NCBI GenBank assembly: GCA_018417955.1
Contig: JACTVC010000005.1
Location: 1,240,001 to 1,304,000 of the forward strand
Origin: Laccaria trichodermophora
Lineage: Eukaryota; Basidiomycota; Agaricomycetes; Agaricales; Hydnangiaceae
DNA: 64,000 nucleotides
Reading direction: 5' to 3'
Shown here: positions 1-11,241 of the stretch, piece by piece
Layout: each line of letters begins with the position of its first letter
Numbering within the stretch: the first letter of the stretch is position 1
Notes under the pieces: generated by a model
Seen by the model: the letters and a program-made list of their open reading frames with translations, nothing else
What the model was told of the DNA's origin: nothing
Database searches by the model: none
Position numbers and translations under genes: made by a program

Positions 1-501
1 GTCCTTGCAGTCAAATCTTCAATGGTGGGATAGGTCTCCTTAGAAATTAGTTTAAGGGTTCCTAGTGCTGTCTACACAGCTAGGAGTGCTGCAGGCTCGA
101 AAAAAATTGGTATTTTAGACGCAAGAGAAAACGACTTCAAAACCTGCGGTGATGCGTGATACGGTCACGCTCACTTCCCTTCATTCAAACCCCTCTGTGA
201 TGCGTGACGCGAAGACTCGGTCGTAATCGTACAGTATTCTCAGTGAGTCCGAAAATTTCAAAATTGTTCATTTGTCAAACAAACAGGAAAGATCAACCAC
301 CAATCTTACACTCATGAAGTGCAAGACCCTTATGCAGAGTTGGAAGTGAGAGTTTACGAAAGTTGCACTCCCCTTCTCACCTTTCTTATCGGTACCCTGA
401 GCCTGAAAAAGGATCTCGCCAACACAAGGATTCAAAGTATCACTCTTCAACGTCTTGATCAGTTTCATATTTCAAAACGCCGTAGACGGGAATGTTCCCC
501 A
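1..501. other. No gene seen
   Basis: Downstream flank of the UTP21 gene, which ends at 502 on the minus strand. Short open frames exist but none resembles a known protein or shows a coherent exon pattern. An imperfect direct repeat with the core GATGCGTGA occurs near 151 and 200. I see no further structure. Confidence 0.5.
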
Positions 502-3500
502 CTACAAAGTGTCCCTCACAAAACCTAATGTCCCGATCGACGACGCAATCAATTCCAGCACCCGCTCCGTCTCTTTTTTCTGCACCTGCAACATCCTCTC
601 CAAACTCGATCGCAGCTCCGGATTTTCGGTCATAACATCTGCATGCATCTTCAAAAACACATTTTGGAACGTTTCCACTGCTTCGAAATCTCGATGCGAG
701 AGAAGACGTTGTGTTAGGGCGTTGAGGAACAGTTTGAGATTGTCCACGGATACGAGAGATCTCAACTCCAAGTCAATTGCGGCTGGGGATAAAGTTTTGG
801 CGTAGTTGAAGAACGTTTCGTCTGGGGGAGGAGCATGCGTGAGTGAGATGAGCGAGGGCTCTTATTTTGACGTACAATCTCCTTGTGCGTCGTCCGCCTC
901 TAGTTTTTGGTAAAATATACTCTCCGTCTCCGCAAACGTCTTGTCTAATCGTCGCGTGCTCTGCTTCACCTTTTCGCTTTCCTTCGGTGGAGGCGCAAAG
1001 CGTGTCTCAACACCAGGTAGCGAAGGCAAAAAGAATGGAGCCTTCTCAGGAGCTTTGGGTGGCTCTTTGGGTTTGTTGCGTTGCTGTCAAAATATGCATG
1101 TTGAACCTAGACGAGTGGGAATAGTTGGAGAAAAGTACCTGTATAACTTCTATATTCAGGAGCGTTTGCCAACGCGAACGAGGGAGTAGCGTGAGCGTGA
1201 TCAACTCTCCATCAAGTTGAGGAGGAGTGGAGAACACATCGACAGGGGCGTCTTCCACAGTTAAATCAGAAAGAGCTTGGAGAGCTGCAACGGAAATTAA
1301 CCAATGGACATCAAACATAAGGGAACATCACCTACCCTCCTCTTCCGCCGTGCCTTGCATTGAGGGCAGTGCCACTTCAGCAATTTCGTCATCCCCAACA
1401 CTGTGGAACGAGACTTCGGCGTATTGAGCACGATTTGCCCTATATTGTGCAATAATGAATAAGACACAACCATCGAATGAAAACTGGCTGACCAAAGATA
1501 CACGCCAACGCTGTCAACGTGAGCTGTCGCCAAAAAGTCGTTGGCGGGTGAGAAAGCCACGCTTGTAGCCAGAGTCGCCGTTTTAAATGCGTCGATCAAG
1601 CGTCCGGTAGGCACATCGAAAGTCCGAATGATGGAATCCAACGATGTCGTAATTAACCACCGTGAATCGGGCGAGAATGTCTAATGGAGTAATCAGAAAC
1701 AAAGTCTGCAAGTCCATGAGAGAGACATACGATGTCGAGGACACGACCACGGAAGCCGCCCAATTCTCTGACCACCTTTCTTGTCTCAATATCAACCACC
1801 CGAACGACCATGTCGTCGCATACAACAGCTAGTAAACCACTGTCACGATGTAGTAATATTGACACAGCCGTCGAAGGAAGAACCAGTGTATGTTCAAGTT
1901 TTGTTGTCTGGAAATCAAAGAACTGTAAAACAAGGTCAGTAAGGCATATATGACATCACTCTGAGTAAAAACGAACGTTGATTGTTCCATCCATAGTGCT
2001 CGCAATAACGGTGGAGTTCAAAGAATCCGTAGCCAGCCCCGTCACAGAACGTCGCTTGGTTTTTGTCGAATGTAACCTGCCAGCAACTTCGGGAGGACAT
2101 GATCCCAACTTGTAGGTCTTACGTCGGATGCCGGACTGCATATTCCACATATGTATTTCGCCTGTCGAGGAACTGGCTATGCCAAAGTTCCCACAAGCCG
2201 TTACGCACACTGCCTGAGAGAGAGAGAAAGGAAATCAGATGTGCCACAACGGATATGAGGAGTCATCCCACTGACTTTGACGGAACCTAACGGAGCTCGT
2301 TCTTTACCCTTTCCCTTCACGGTCGCAGCTTCTGCGAACCCAAAACTATGCTTGCCAAGTTTTTTGTTTTGCATCGTCCAGGTGCGAGCGAAGGTCTCGT
2401 CCGTGTGGGCAGTCACGACATCGTCCCAGTCTTTCGACCTCGCTGATGAGTATGAAAGCGACGTTATCGGAGGAAACTTGAGCGAAGCCAGGGGAATGGA
2501 CAGATTTGTCGCCTTTTTAGCAAGGGATCCTGAAAAACCGGGTCAGTCGCCTCGGCTGCGGTGAGGATTTATTTAGCTACCTTGCGACAACTCGAACGAC
2601 CGTGAATCTCTGACGACGGAGGTGCAACGAAGGCTGCGATCCCTTGAAGCCGTCAGGAGTTGTTTGCCATCGTCACCATAATATCGGATAAGGTAGGGAG
2701 GAGCATGGTGGCCGGACCGGAACTTGAGCAATCTTGGCGGGGAGGTGGGGGACTCAAAAAGCCATTGCTGGATACAGGACGTTACAATCAATTTAAAAAG
2801 ACGACGTGCAAGACCTGCCTTTACGCTGTTATCTTCGCCGGAGGTGATCAAGACAGGTTGTCCCGGCACCCATTCGACAGATGTGATGGCTCCATCGTGG
2901 GCACCTCTAATCATGTGAAGTAGTCGCCCTCCAGCATTCAGATCCCAAAGGGCAATATGCCCAGCAGAAGAGGCAGACGCGAGAATATGGTTACCATCTT
3001 GAAACCCAGTTAATATGAAAGTAAAGAAACGAGAATGCAGCGTACCACTTCGGAAGCCTAACGACCTGATGCCGCCTTCCATGAACATGCGCATGAGGCG
3101 CTCATCGGCACGAATATCGTAAACCGAAATTTCACCAGAATTAAAACCAATACCAACGACGTCAATGGCTGGCGATTGGGTTAGAGCTGTTATGGCGCAG
3201 CCAAGTTCGGTGCTAGGAACAGGTACGTTTGGAGACGATAGTAATTTGGCGGAGGTGAACTTGTAAATACAAGTCCTGGAAGAAAATGGTCAATAAAACA
3301 TTTCAATAAGTCGAAAAGCCACTAAACTGAGAGAGGGTATTCCAAAGTTGCATGGTCCCTTGGCTGCTTGCCACCAACACCTTGTTCAGGTAAGTGGCAG
3401 GATGGAGAATCGAGGTTGCGGTGAAATCTTGGTCGAATTGAATGGTGGAACGCATCTCTGCACAGAAGTTCAACAAAGCTCCAGAAACAGTGGCATCCAA

Positions 3501-4118
3501 GTCGTACCTCCTTCCGTAGTATCCCACACCATCATTCGATCTCCCGCTTCGGTCAAGGCTAAGATGTGGGGTCCGAAGATTGTTATAAAGACCAGCGATG
3601 TATCCAATGGATTTGTAGCACGTAAAACCTGGTTTCATTAAACATCCGGCCTGCTGCAATGATCCTCGAACCTCACCTCTTTCCCGCGTAAGTATTTTAT
3701 GACATGGGGGCCTGAAGCAACCCATACCGCGTCTCCATCCATAGCCATACTAGATATATGTTCCGATGCATCCGGTCCTATTTGTTCGTCGGCCGTTAGC
3801 CTGAAGCAAGAATGATGCAGTTGAGAAGAACACGTACTTACCGACGAATAGAAGTGTCATTTTTCCTCCTTCCCACAAAGCCCATGATCTCCCTAGGCAG
3901 GTCAAAAGGTGTATTCGAGGACCATCGGTCGCACCCTTGTGTGATCGAGTTTGCAATACGAATGGTACATGGTTCGTGATTAGACCAAGAGCTCGAAAGG
4001 GAAAAAATAGTCGGGGTTCTTTAGGTATTTTTCTTGACGCGACTTGATCTTGACGAACACGTTTTCGTGGGGGTGGACTTGCGCTATCAGAATCCACGAT
4101 CATTGGTGTGGCGACCAT
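502..4118 (-). CDS. UTP21: U3 snoRNP / SSU processome WD-repeat protein UTP21 (WDR36)
   Basis: Component of the small-subunit processome, which acts in the nucleolus on 18S pre-rRNA maturation. The start at 4118 gives a basic N-terminus (RKRVRQ) followed by LFFPFRALGLITNHVPFVLQ, a hallmark of the family. Downstream exons encode WD repeats, for example GHIALWDLNAGGRLLHMIRG, SGEDNSVKQWLF and GEIHMWNMQSG. The last exons encode the Utp21-specific C-terminal domain, containing ELRSLVSVDNLKLFLNAL and ending LGFVRDTL-stop. The gene is broken by many short introns, so the coding sequence is a chain of exons in different frames. I see no disruption. It is divergent from the SRP receptor gene, with 148 bp between the start codons, so they probably share a promoter region. 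The family call is firm; exact exon borders are approximate. Confidence 0.93.
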
Positions 4119-4266
4119 CTCGATTTACAGAATTGAACGCGTGAAGAGGACCTCAAAATTTGCTAAATCTCTCGCCAATATCATTGGAATGATACAGACG
4201 CAAACAAGCCCTTAAGGCCCTACCATCCATCGACGTCACTCTCAACTCTCGTCTTTCACCACAGCA

Positions 4267-5274
4267 ATGGATCAGAATCGGCCTTTTGAAACACCAGAGG
4301 TTCTGCCTCTAGCTGCCACTTTTACACCCAGCACGCTTTTGATTGCGTCGCTGTCGGTAGCGGTCCTTTTCTTGGCCCGTGAGTAGTGTCCACATCTGAC
4401 ATTCACACTGCTGATACACACCACATAGTTCTCTTCTTTTTCAACAAGACAAAATCAGGTTCACGGAAAAACGCGTTACTTCTCGTGGGACTTCCAGATG
4501 CTGGTAAAACCGCGATCTTTTCCAAGGTTTGTATTAGCTTAATGCATCGTATGACCGTCTCTTACAATGGAATAGCTGGTCTACTCTCAATATCTTCCAA
4601 CGCATGCATCTCTTCAAACCAATCAATCTGTCTTCTCCCTTTCTGACAAGAAGCAGACATTGATCATTGATGTACCTGGCCATCCACGCCTTAGGGATCA
4701 ATTCCAAGAGCATTTGGTAGACTCAAAAGCGATCGCGTTTGTTGTGGACTCTAGCACCGTGTCTCGAAATGCCCCTGTTGTCGCCGAGTGAGTGGTTTTT
4801 GATTTCGTTGCAAATTTACTCAATCCACATTCTAGGCACCTTCATTCAATACTACACGCGTTAACGTCACTCCCGCCCTCACAAAAGCTACCATCCCTAC
4901 TCATCCTTGCTCATAAGGCTGATCTGTTGAAGACATCATCCTCAGCATCAGCTGCACCCTCGACGACATTGGCGATAAATCGCGTCAAGACTATCTTGGA
5001 ACGAGAACTGGAGAAGCGTCGTGCATCTCAAGTGGGAGGTGTTGGGGTTGAGGGATTGGGCGCAGAGGGCGAGCGATCAGATATGGGAGGCCTGGAGTGT
5101 GGAGAAGGTGGGACATTCAAGTTTGAAGAATGGGAAGGCGGTGAGGTTATCTTTTTGGGAACATCAGTCCGCCCTCGAAATTCGTCGCAAAGAGAGAAGG
5201 GAGTTATTAGTGAGAAGCCTCAGTCCGAAGACGGGCTTGAAGCATTGGAGGCTTGGTTGGAGGAGAACATCTAA
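4267..5274 (+). CDS. SRPRB: Signal recognition particle receptor subunit beta
   Basis: Small GTPase subunit that anchors the SRP receptor in the ER membrane for co-translational targeting. Exon 1 (ATG at 4267) encodes a short luminal segment and the start of a transmembrane helix (TLLIASLSVAVLFLA). Exon 2 carries the P-loop as GLPDAGKTAIFSK. The next exon has the G3 region IIDVPGHPRLRDQF and FVVDSSTVSRNAP. The last exon has the G4-like motif LILAHKADLL, and the gene ends with an acidic, glycine-rich insertion before the C-terminal helix. HKAD in place of NKxD is normal for this family. At least three introns separate these blocks. The stop is TAA at 5272. Assignment rests on the GTPase motifs plus the N-terminal membrane anchor. 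Confidence 0.9.
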
Positions 5275-5719
5275 ATAATTGTATTATGGCCAAATACTAC
5301 CAAACACATCGGGTATAAAATGGCAACGGGAAAAAGTTTTCTCTTCACCGCAACCTTTTAGACAGTGCCCGCCCAACGCTACTCTTCATGTCGGGCGAGG
5401 CGATTCAGGTCAAGCGTAGAGGGATGCTTGGCCGGGTATAAGAACTCGCCCACCCACCTTTTGGTGCTGTGAGTGTCAGACCTTTCCTACATAAAACAAA
5501 TATATCTCTTGTTGCATTTGAACGTTGCGGCCCAATCTTTCAAGACGACGATCACATTCCTTGGTTCGATTTTCTTGCCTGTCGGTCGCCCTTCGGTTGT
5601 CCATGACCTCCGAAGACCACGGTGGCTTTATGCCCCGCAGTTGACTCATTTAGAAAAGCGCACCTCAGACTCTCCGTCTACAATTCATCCTCCAGCCCAA
5701 ACTACAATCATTGGAAAAA
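5275..5719 (+). promoter_or_regulatory. Intergenic region upstream of the Ub-RING array
   Basis: No gene seen. A TATA-like element (TATAAG) lies at 5437-5442 in GC-rich surroundings, about 280 bp before the first array start codon. The stretch before the ATG is pyrimidine-rich, as is common in fungal leaders. The promoter role is inferred from position only. Confidence 0.3.
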
Positions 5720-8218
5720 ATGAAAGAACTCATCGGTTTTCCCGAGGTTGTAGAGGTCGTCGTGTTTGTCAAGGATCATCAGGGTGCTGATCAAAGAGTC
5801 GATCTTGGAGGGTTACAACAACCAGTCAAGTTTGACGTTATTTCGCAACGCCTGGTCGATTTAGGTGAGGAGCCTGTTGCTTCTATGTAGCGTTCGTCCC
5901 TACAATGTGATCTCACAGGGTTCCCGAAGTTTTCATCCTTCGTCTCACGACGGGTAGAGCATGATATCACAGTTTCGACTGGATCTTCAACTTGTGATGG
6001 TGTCCGAGGCGAAATCAACATGTTCGTCATTTCTATATCTATTGTGTCCTCTGCTGAACCATTACAGTGATCAGCCTTTATTGCACTTCTACCATGATGT
6101 TTTCTTGGAGACGACGAATCCTCAGCCTTTCGATTCCACTGAAAGTATTGCCAAGGTCGGAGAAGACAACAATATCGATGTTGGTGGTCTAGTCAGGATA
6201 GCATTTCGAAAGTGTGCAGCTTAGTCTTTCCTTCAGTACCATTCCAAACTGATGGTGGCTTTTTTCTCTTCAGGACAACCCGCGTCCCAAGTAAATCGTC
6301 TGCCGTATGAAAGAAATCTGTATCTTATTGAACGCGTAGATGCCGAGGCTCGTGACGCACTCCCCGACATGGGTGCCTTCAACGTTCAGTAAGTCATTGC
6401 ACGCTTGTAGGACCCATCGCTGAGCGTTGCGACCCCAGCAATGTCGGGGATGCCATCAACAATTTGCCCCAGTCAGTCACGTCGAAAGGAGGCGTATTCA
6501 TCGTAAGGTGTCAGTTAAATTGCCTTGTCAACCAGCTCATAGGGTCCAAAAGGATATGGATAAAAAGGAAGCCATGTGCCTGTCTTTATTCGCTCTCTTC
6601 ACTTGCGCAGTCAAGATCTCTGTAGGAGGAATAAATGCGCTTACCGGTCTCCCACAAGATGCCTCCTCCAATGGAGATCAAGATTATGTCGCCCTACCTG
6701 TGGGCAAGCGGCAAATGTAAGATTCCTGTCGAGAACTGCATTCCGGAAGTTAATGTGCAAAATCTCCCTAGCTGTCTTGTAAGTCCGTCTGGATGTCGCA
6801 CGGCGGTGGTCAATAGTTGATAACCCTCACAAGGATACCGTCTTGGCAGCTCCTGGAGTCATCAGTCGTGAGTGGATACTAAGCGTGCGATACGCCTCAC
6901 TAAACACAACTGGTAGAAATTGCTTTGCATTCTGATCCTGTTTCTGCTACCCTTGAACCCTTGAGCGAACTCGAGGTGAGGTTGCTCAAAAGTGTAAAGG
7001 AATGACGTCTAACAAAAAGATCAGACCAACAACAGCATACAAGTCGACGTCTACCCCAAATACCTTGCTTCCGTATTATTCAATGCTGGCGATAAAAGTG
7101 TGGATATCTACAAGACCCCTCGGGAACTTGGACTTGCGGAGAGAGATGTTCTGCGTATGACGGAAAAGACGTATGTCATTGTCAATGCTAAGAGAGGTTC
7201 AGCTGAAAGTCCCAACAGTTTGTATCGTCGCTTCAAGGTTCAAAACCCGTCGAATGGCCCAGATTCAACCACTGTTGAAGGGCATGTTGCTCATTTCGAC
7301 GCGTACCTTGATATGCCGGACAGCCAGATAATCAAATTATATGTCAAAACTCTGACTGGCAGGAGAATAAACGTTGAATGCAGACGCGATGACAGCGTTG
7401 ATACGGTGAAGGGCATAATCGAAGCAAAGGATGGCATTCCTCCTCCCTCACAGAGACTCATTATCGCGCCAGGAGAGGAACTCAGAGATGGTTGGAGTTT
7501 ACGACGTGAGTGTGTGATTGTTCCTTTCTATAGAAATGTTCTTAATAATCTTCAAGATTACAAGTTGGACAATGAATCTATTGTCCATTTGGTATTGTCG
7601 CTGAGAAACCGCGCTGATACGTCGCCGCTGGGCCAATGTTCTGTTGAGGACCGTTTGTCTCGGACCGCGAACGAAGATCCCTTGCTGCCCATCGCATACG
7701 ACTTTCGAAGAAGACGTCGATTAAACGCCACGATTATTGATGCATCTCGCCTCACTCCCGGGGTTGGGCCTCCTGTCGAGATATCGAAGGACGCTCGGGT
7801 AGAGAATGAAAGCCCCTTCACCCAGTCAGTTGGCCTTCCTAGCCCTGACATTCTTCGAACCGCAGGCGATACATCCTTGCTCGACGTGTACTGTGTTTCA
7901 TGCAGTTACGAGCTACCCACCACACGTTTGGAACCTTGCAATCACAACATCTGCAAAAGGTGCTTTTTGACACGGGCTTGCCATCCGCATGGCAGATGTC
8001 CGTCATGTCAATACCCTATTCAAGGTCACGAAAGACTTGCTCGCCTAAATTCCGTTGGACGGGAAGGTGAATGCAAACTGGAGCCTGGTTCGTTGGATGA
8101 TAGGCTCGCCAAACTCAGGTATAATGCCAGCCGAGGGACAGTCATTTCATTCATACTTGAGTCTCATGCTGTTTCTCCTTTGCATGGAACTCAAGAGGAC
8201 GGCCCAGGCAGTACGTAG
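5720..8218 (+). CDS. Ub-like/RING fusion protein, array copy 1 (diGly lost)
   Basis: First copy of the array; I know no established function. Exon 1 starts MKELIGFPEVVEVVVFVKD. Later exons give [35 protein letters not shown] and [14 protein letters not shown], the N-terminal module shared by all copies. A ubiquitin-like domain follows at about 7326-7610 (VKTLTGRRINVECRRDD, then PPPSQRLIIAPGEEL). It is interrupted by a 51-nt intron (7506-7556) whose length is a multiple of three. Where ubiquitin ends in LRLRGG this copy reads LSLRNR, so no diGly. A C3HC4 RING lies at about 7888-8020 (CVSC, then PCNHNICKRC, then CPSC). A conserved tail, KLRYNASRGTVISF, precedes the TAG at 8216. It is the most divergent copy. 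A RING implies E3 ligase activity, but that is inference. Confidence 0.8.
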
Positions 8219-8380
8219 AGCGATACTACTGTGCGTAGCACGCAATATCGACTCAGTTTGTTTCAGTTCGTGGCAAGAAGGTTTCAGAAACCGATATGAT
8301 TGCACAATCTTACTTTTCACCCTTCCGACCTGCTCTGCCGTCCAAGTCTAACCAACCTCACTACTTCGAAGCGCATACAT

Positions 8381-11041
8381 ATGTCTAAACACCCGCCAAG
8401 CGTTCGAGTGCATGTTTTTTTCGAGGGTGTAGAACAAGAAATTGATCTGGGAACCATCTCCCAGCCCGTCAGATTTGACGACCTTGAGGAGAGGCTAGTG
8501 AACCGGGGTAAATTGCTCTCGTCCAGAGTGCGATGTTCTCTCTGACGGCACGAGTTTCAAGGCTTCCCAAAACCTTTCGTTCTCTTCACTCGTCCGACCC
8601 CACCACACAATGTCAAGGTTACCTCCGCGCCGTCGAGTTTCAATGATGTCACGGGGGAAATGTCGATCAACCTGTGGGTTATTTGTTGTGATTCCGTTGA
8701 TCGAGCCTCTTTCTGATTCTCAACTTCTGGAAGCGACCAACCTTTGATTCACTTCTACAGTCACATCTATCTCGAAGCGGTCGCAGATGTCCAGGAAGTT
8801 AACTCCGATCCAACATCTAGTACAATTCACAAAGATAAAAACTCGGTGAACGTCGGTGGGCTTGTGAGCATTGGGTTCCAGAGGTTTGTTGTTCTTATTC
8901 CACCTTTATAATTGATTGACTACTCTGTATAGGACAATCCGCGTTCCAGGCAAATTATTTGTTGTGATCCAAACTGTAGCAGGGGAGAGCTCACTTTTGA
9001 CTAGATAACGATAAAGTCCAGGCTCTTCCCCCTAGCCTGGGATCTTTCCGACTATTGTGCGTTAATCTCCAAGCAAGAGATTACTACTCATTCAATTCAC
9101 AGCAATGTCGGAAATTGCGCCGACCGTCTTCCAAAGTCTGTCATCTCCAAGGGAGGTGTATTCTTGGTAAGTGACTTGCCGGTGTTCTGACACGAAGATG
9201 ACATTGCCTCGGAAGAGTATGTATCAAAAGGAAGCTATGTGGATGTCCTTTCGTTCCGCAGACCCATGCGCTCTAAAGGTTTCTGTTGGAGGAATTAACG
9301 CGCTGACGGGTACGCCGCAAGGCGTTTCGGCGGTAGGAAAGCAAGATTATCTGCCATTGGGCAATGCCCATGGGCAGCTGTGAGTTTTTCTTTCCACGTT
9401 GACAGGCAAACGTTCATAATTTTGCCGCAGTTGGCTGGCACGCATTGCTTTCCCGCTGTCCGGGCTGTACTCTGATTTTCTGATTTAGGATGGCATTTCA
9501 ACCGCTCCAGGCATCGTTAGGCGTGAGTACCCAACCTTTGTTAACCAATTCAAACTAAGCATTCTGCCCTCAAACAGAATTTGTGGCGGTCCCTCTTGGT
9601 CATAACCACACCGTAGAAGGCCAATTGACCGGACGTGAGGTCAGATTTGGTGTTGAGATGTCTTGTTCCAATCGTGCTGATGGCTGCCTAACGCAGACTG
9701 AGGGAGGGACTCAGATCGATGTTTTTCCAAAATACCCAACCTGGGTGTCATTCATCAAAACGGGCGAAGCCTTGTGTCTTTACAATACACCCCGTGAGCT
9801 GGGTCTTGTTGAAGATGATTTCTTGAAGATGTTGGACCAAAGGTTGGTGGTCCCTTTACTACAGCAAGCAATTTCAAACACATTTTATTGCGCCAGGTCA
9901 TCCCGTGGCCTGAGACTCGGGAACGCACCCGTAGGCTCAGAGACAATGACTACAAAACAGCCTGTCGTTCACTTTGATGGATTCAGAACACATACACTGG
10001 ACACAAAATTGGCTTTGAAAGGCATGCAAGTATTCATAAGGAATATCAGCGGCAAATCCATATGTTTTGATGTCCGACCTCAAAATACAGTTCGTCAGCT
10101 CAAAATTATGATTCAGGAACGTGAGGGCATATCTCCGGACCAACAACGACTTTTATTTAGTGGGCATCAACTTGAAGACGACTTCGAACTTGAGCGTGCG
10201 TGTTGCTTCCATATTTCGACCATCTATTCTTGCTTATTATCCCGAAGATTATAAACTTTCCGACGGTTCTCTTGTTCATCTTGTTTTGCGTTTACTGGGT
10301 GGAGCGAATGCCGACGTGCTAAGTGGTTTCTCTGTGGGAGGCCGTATATCCCAGAAGGTCAACAAGGACCCACTCCCTCCACTCGCCTACAATTTCGAGC
10401 GAGGTTGCCGGTTGTATGTCACGGTCATAAACGCGGCTTATTTTACGTCGGTAACTGGCCTTCCGTGTCCGCCATCTCCAGTCAGTGCCAAAACGTATCT
10501 GGAGCATGGACTTCCTTGGTTCAAATTGTATGATGAATACATCCCAGTCGCCAACAATACCAAAACTCCGACCCCTCTTTCAAATATTTTGTCGATATCC
10601 AAGCTAGCCGAACGAGAAAAGATGGCACAGGGGAAGTCAAGTCTGGAGAGAAAGTGTGTTTACTGTGTCTCAGAGATGTCGACCACCACTCTTCTACCTT
10701 GCGGACATGAAACCTGCGACGAGTGCTCTGCGTCGATAACGCAGTGCCCCTCTTGCCGACAAGCTATCTCTGGACATCATACATTCGCTGCTTCCATGCC
10801 CTTCGTGGACCAGGATGATGGAATGGAAGCAGGTAACTCAAATGACAGAATCGTGAAACTCAAGTATGGTGCAAGCCAAGGACGAGTCATCTCTTTCAAG
10901 CTGAGTAGTCACGCTATCTCGCCGTTGACCACCGGAGATGGGAAAGCTGTGGAAAAGGATGCAGAGACCAAAGAAAATGGATACATTAGGAAGATAGCGT
11001 GTTATTTGGGAGTGTCTGCTCTGTTTGGCGGACGTCCCTGA
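8381..11041 (+). CDS. Ub-like/RING fusion protein, array copy 2 (type A, LLGG)
   Basis: The start MSKHPPSVRVHVFFEGVEQE is chosen because copy 5 aligns exactly at the same ATG. Module order is the N-terminal beta-rich region ([66 protein letters not shown]), a linker, the ubiquitin-like domain from about 10022 (MQVFIRNISGKSICFDVR), then VHLVLRLLGGAN after a phase-1 intron. A segment with [10 protein letters not shown] and [20 protein letters not shown] leads to a C3HC4 RING (CVYC, PCGHETCDEC, CPSC), and the protein ends ALFGGRP. In the Ub-like part position 48 is His and position 63 is Asp, so these canonical chain lysines are absent. One intron (8950-9004) appears to use a GC donor. Ten or more short introns are present. 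Confidence 0.82.
8950..9004 (+). other. Probable GC-AG intron in array copy 2
   Basis: The exon ends CGCGTTCCAG and the intron begins gcaaat and ends ctag. Copies 3 and 6 have a normal gtaaag donor at exactly this position, and copy 1 has gtaaat. Splicing here restores VP(D)NDKVQALPPSLG in line with the other copies. The paralogous intron in copy 5 (17077-17130) has the same GC donor. Confidence 0.6.
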
Positions 11042-11241
11042 TTCCGTTCAATGCGAAGAAAGGAAAGGACGTCTGAAAATATTCATGAATATACTTATGT
11101 ACTAGCGAAGTATATCGTTGAATGTTTATTACATTCGAACTTTCCCGAAACTGACCGTTTCGACAATGCATAATGCATAGCCTTCGGCGTCTACTTGGCG
11201 TCTGCGAGTGAGTCATCCAGGTTCCAAGTTAACACCTTAAG

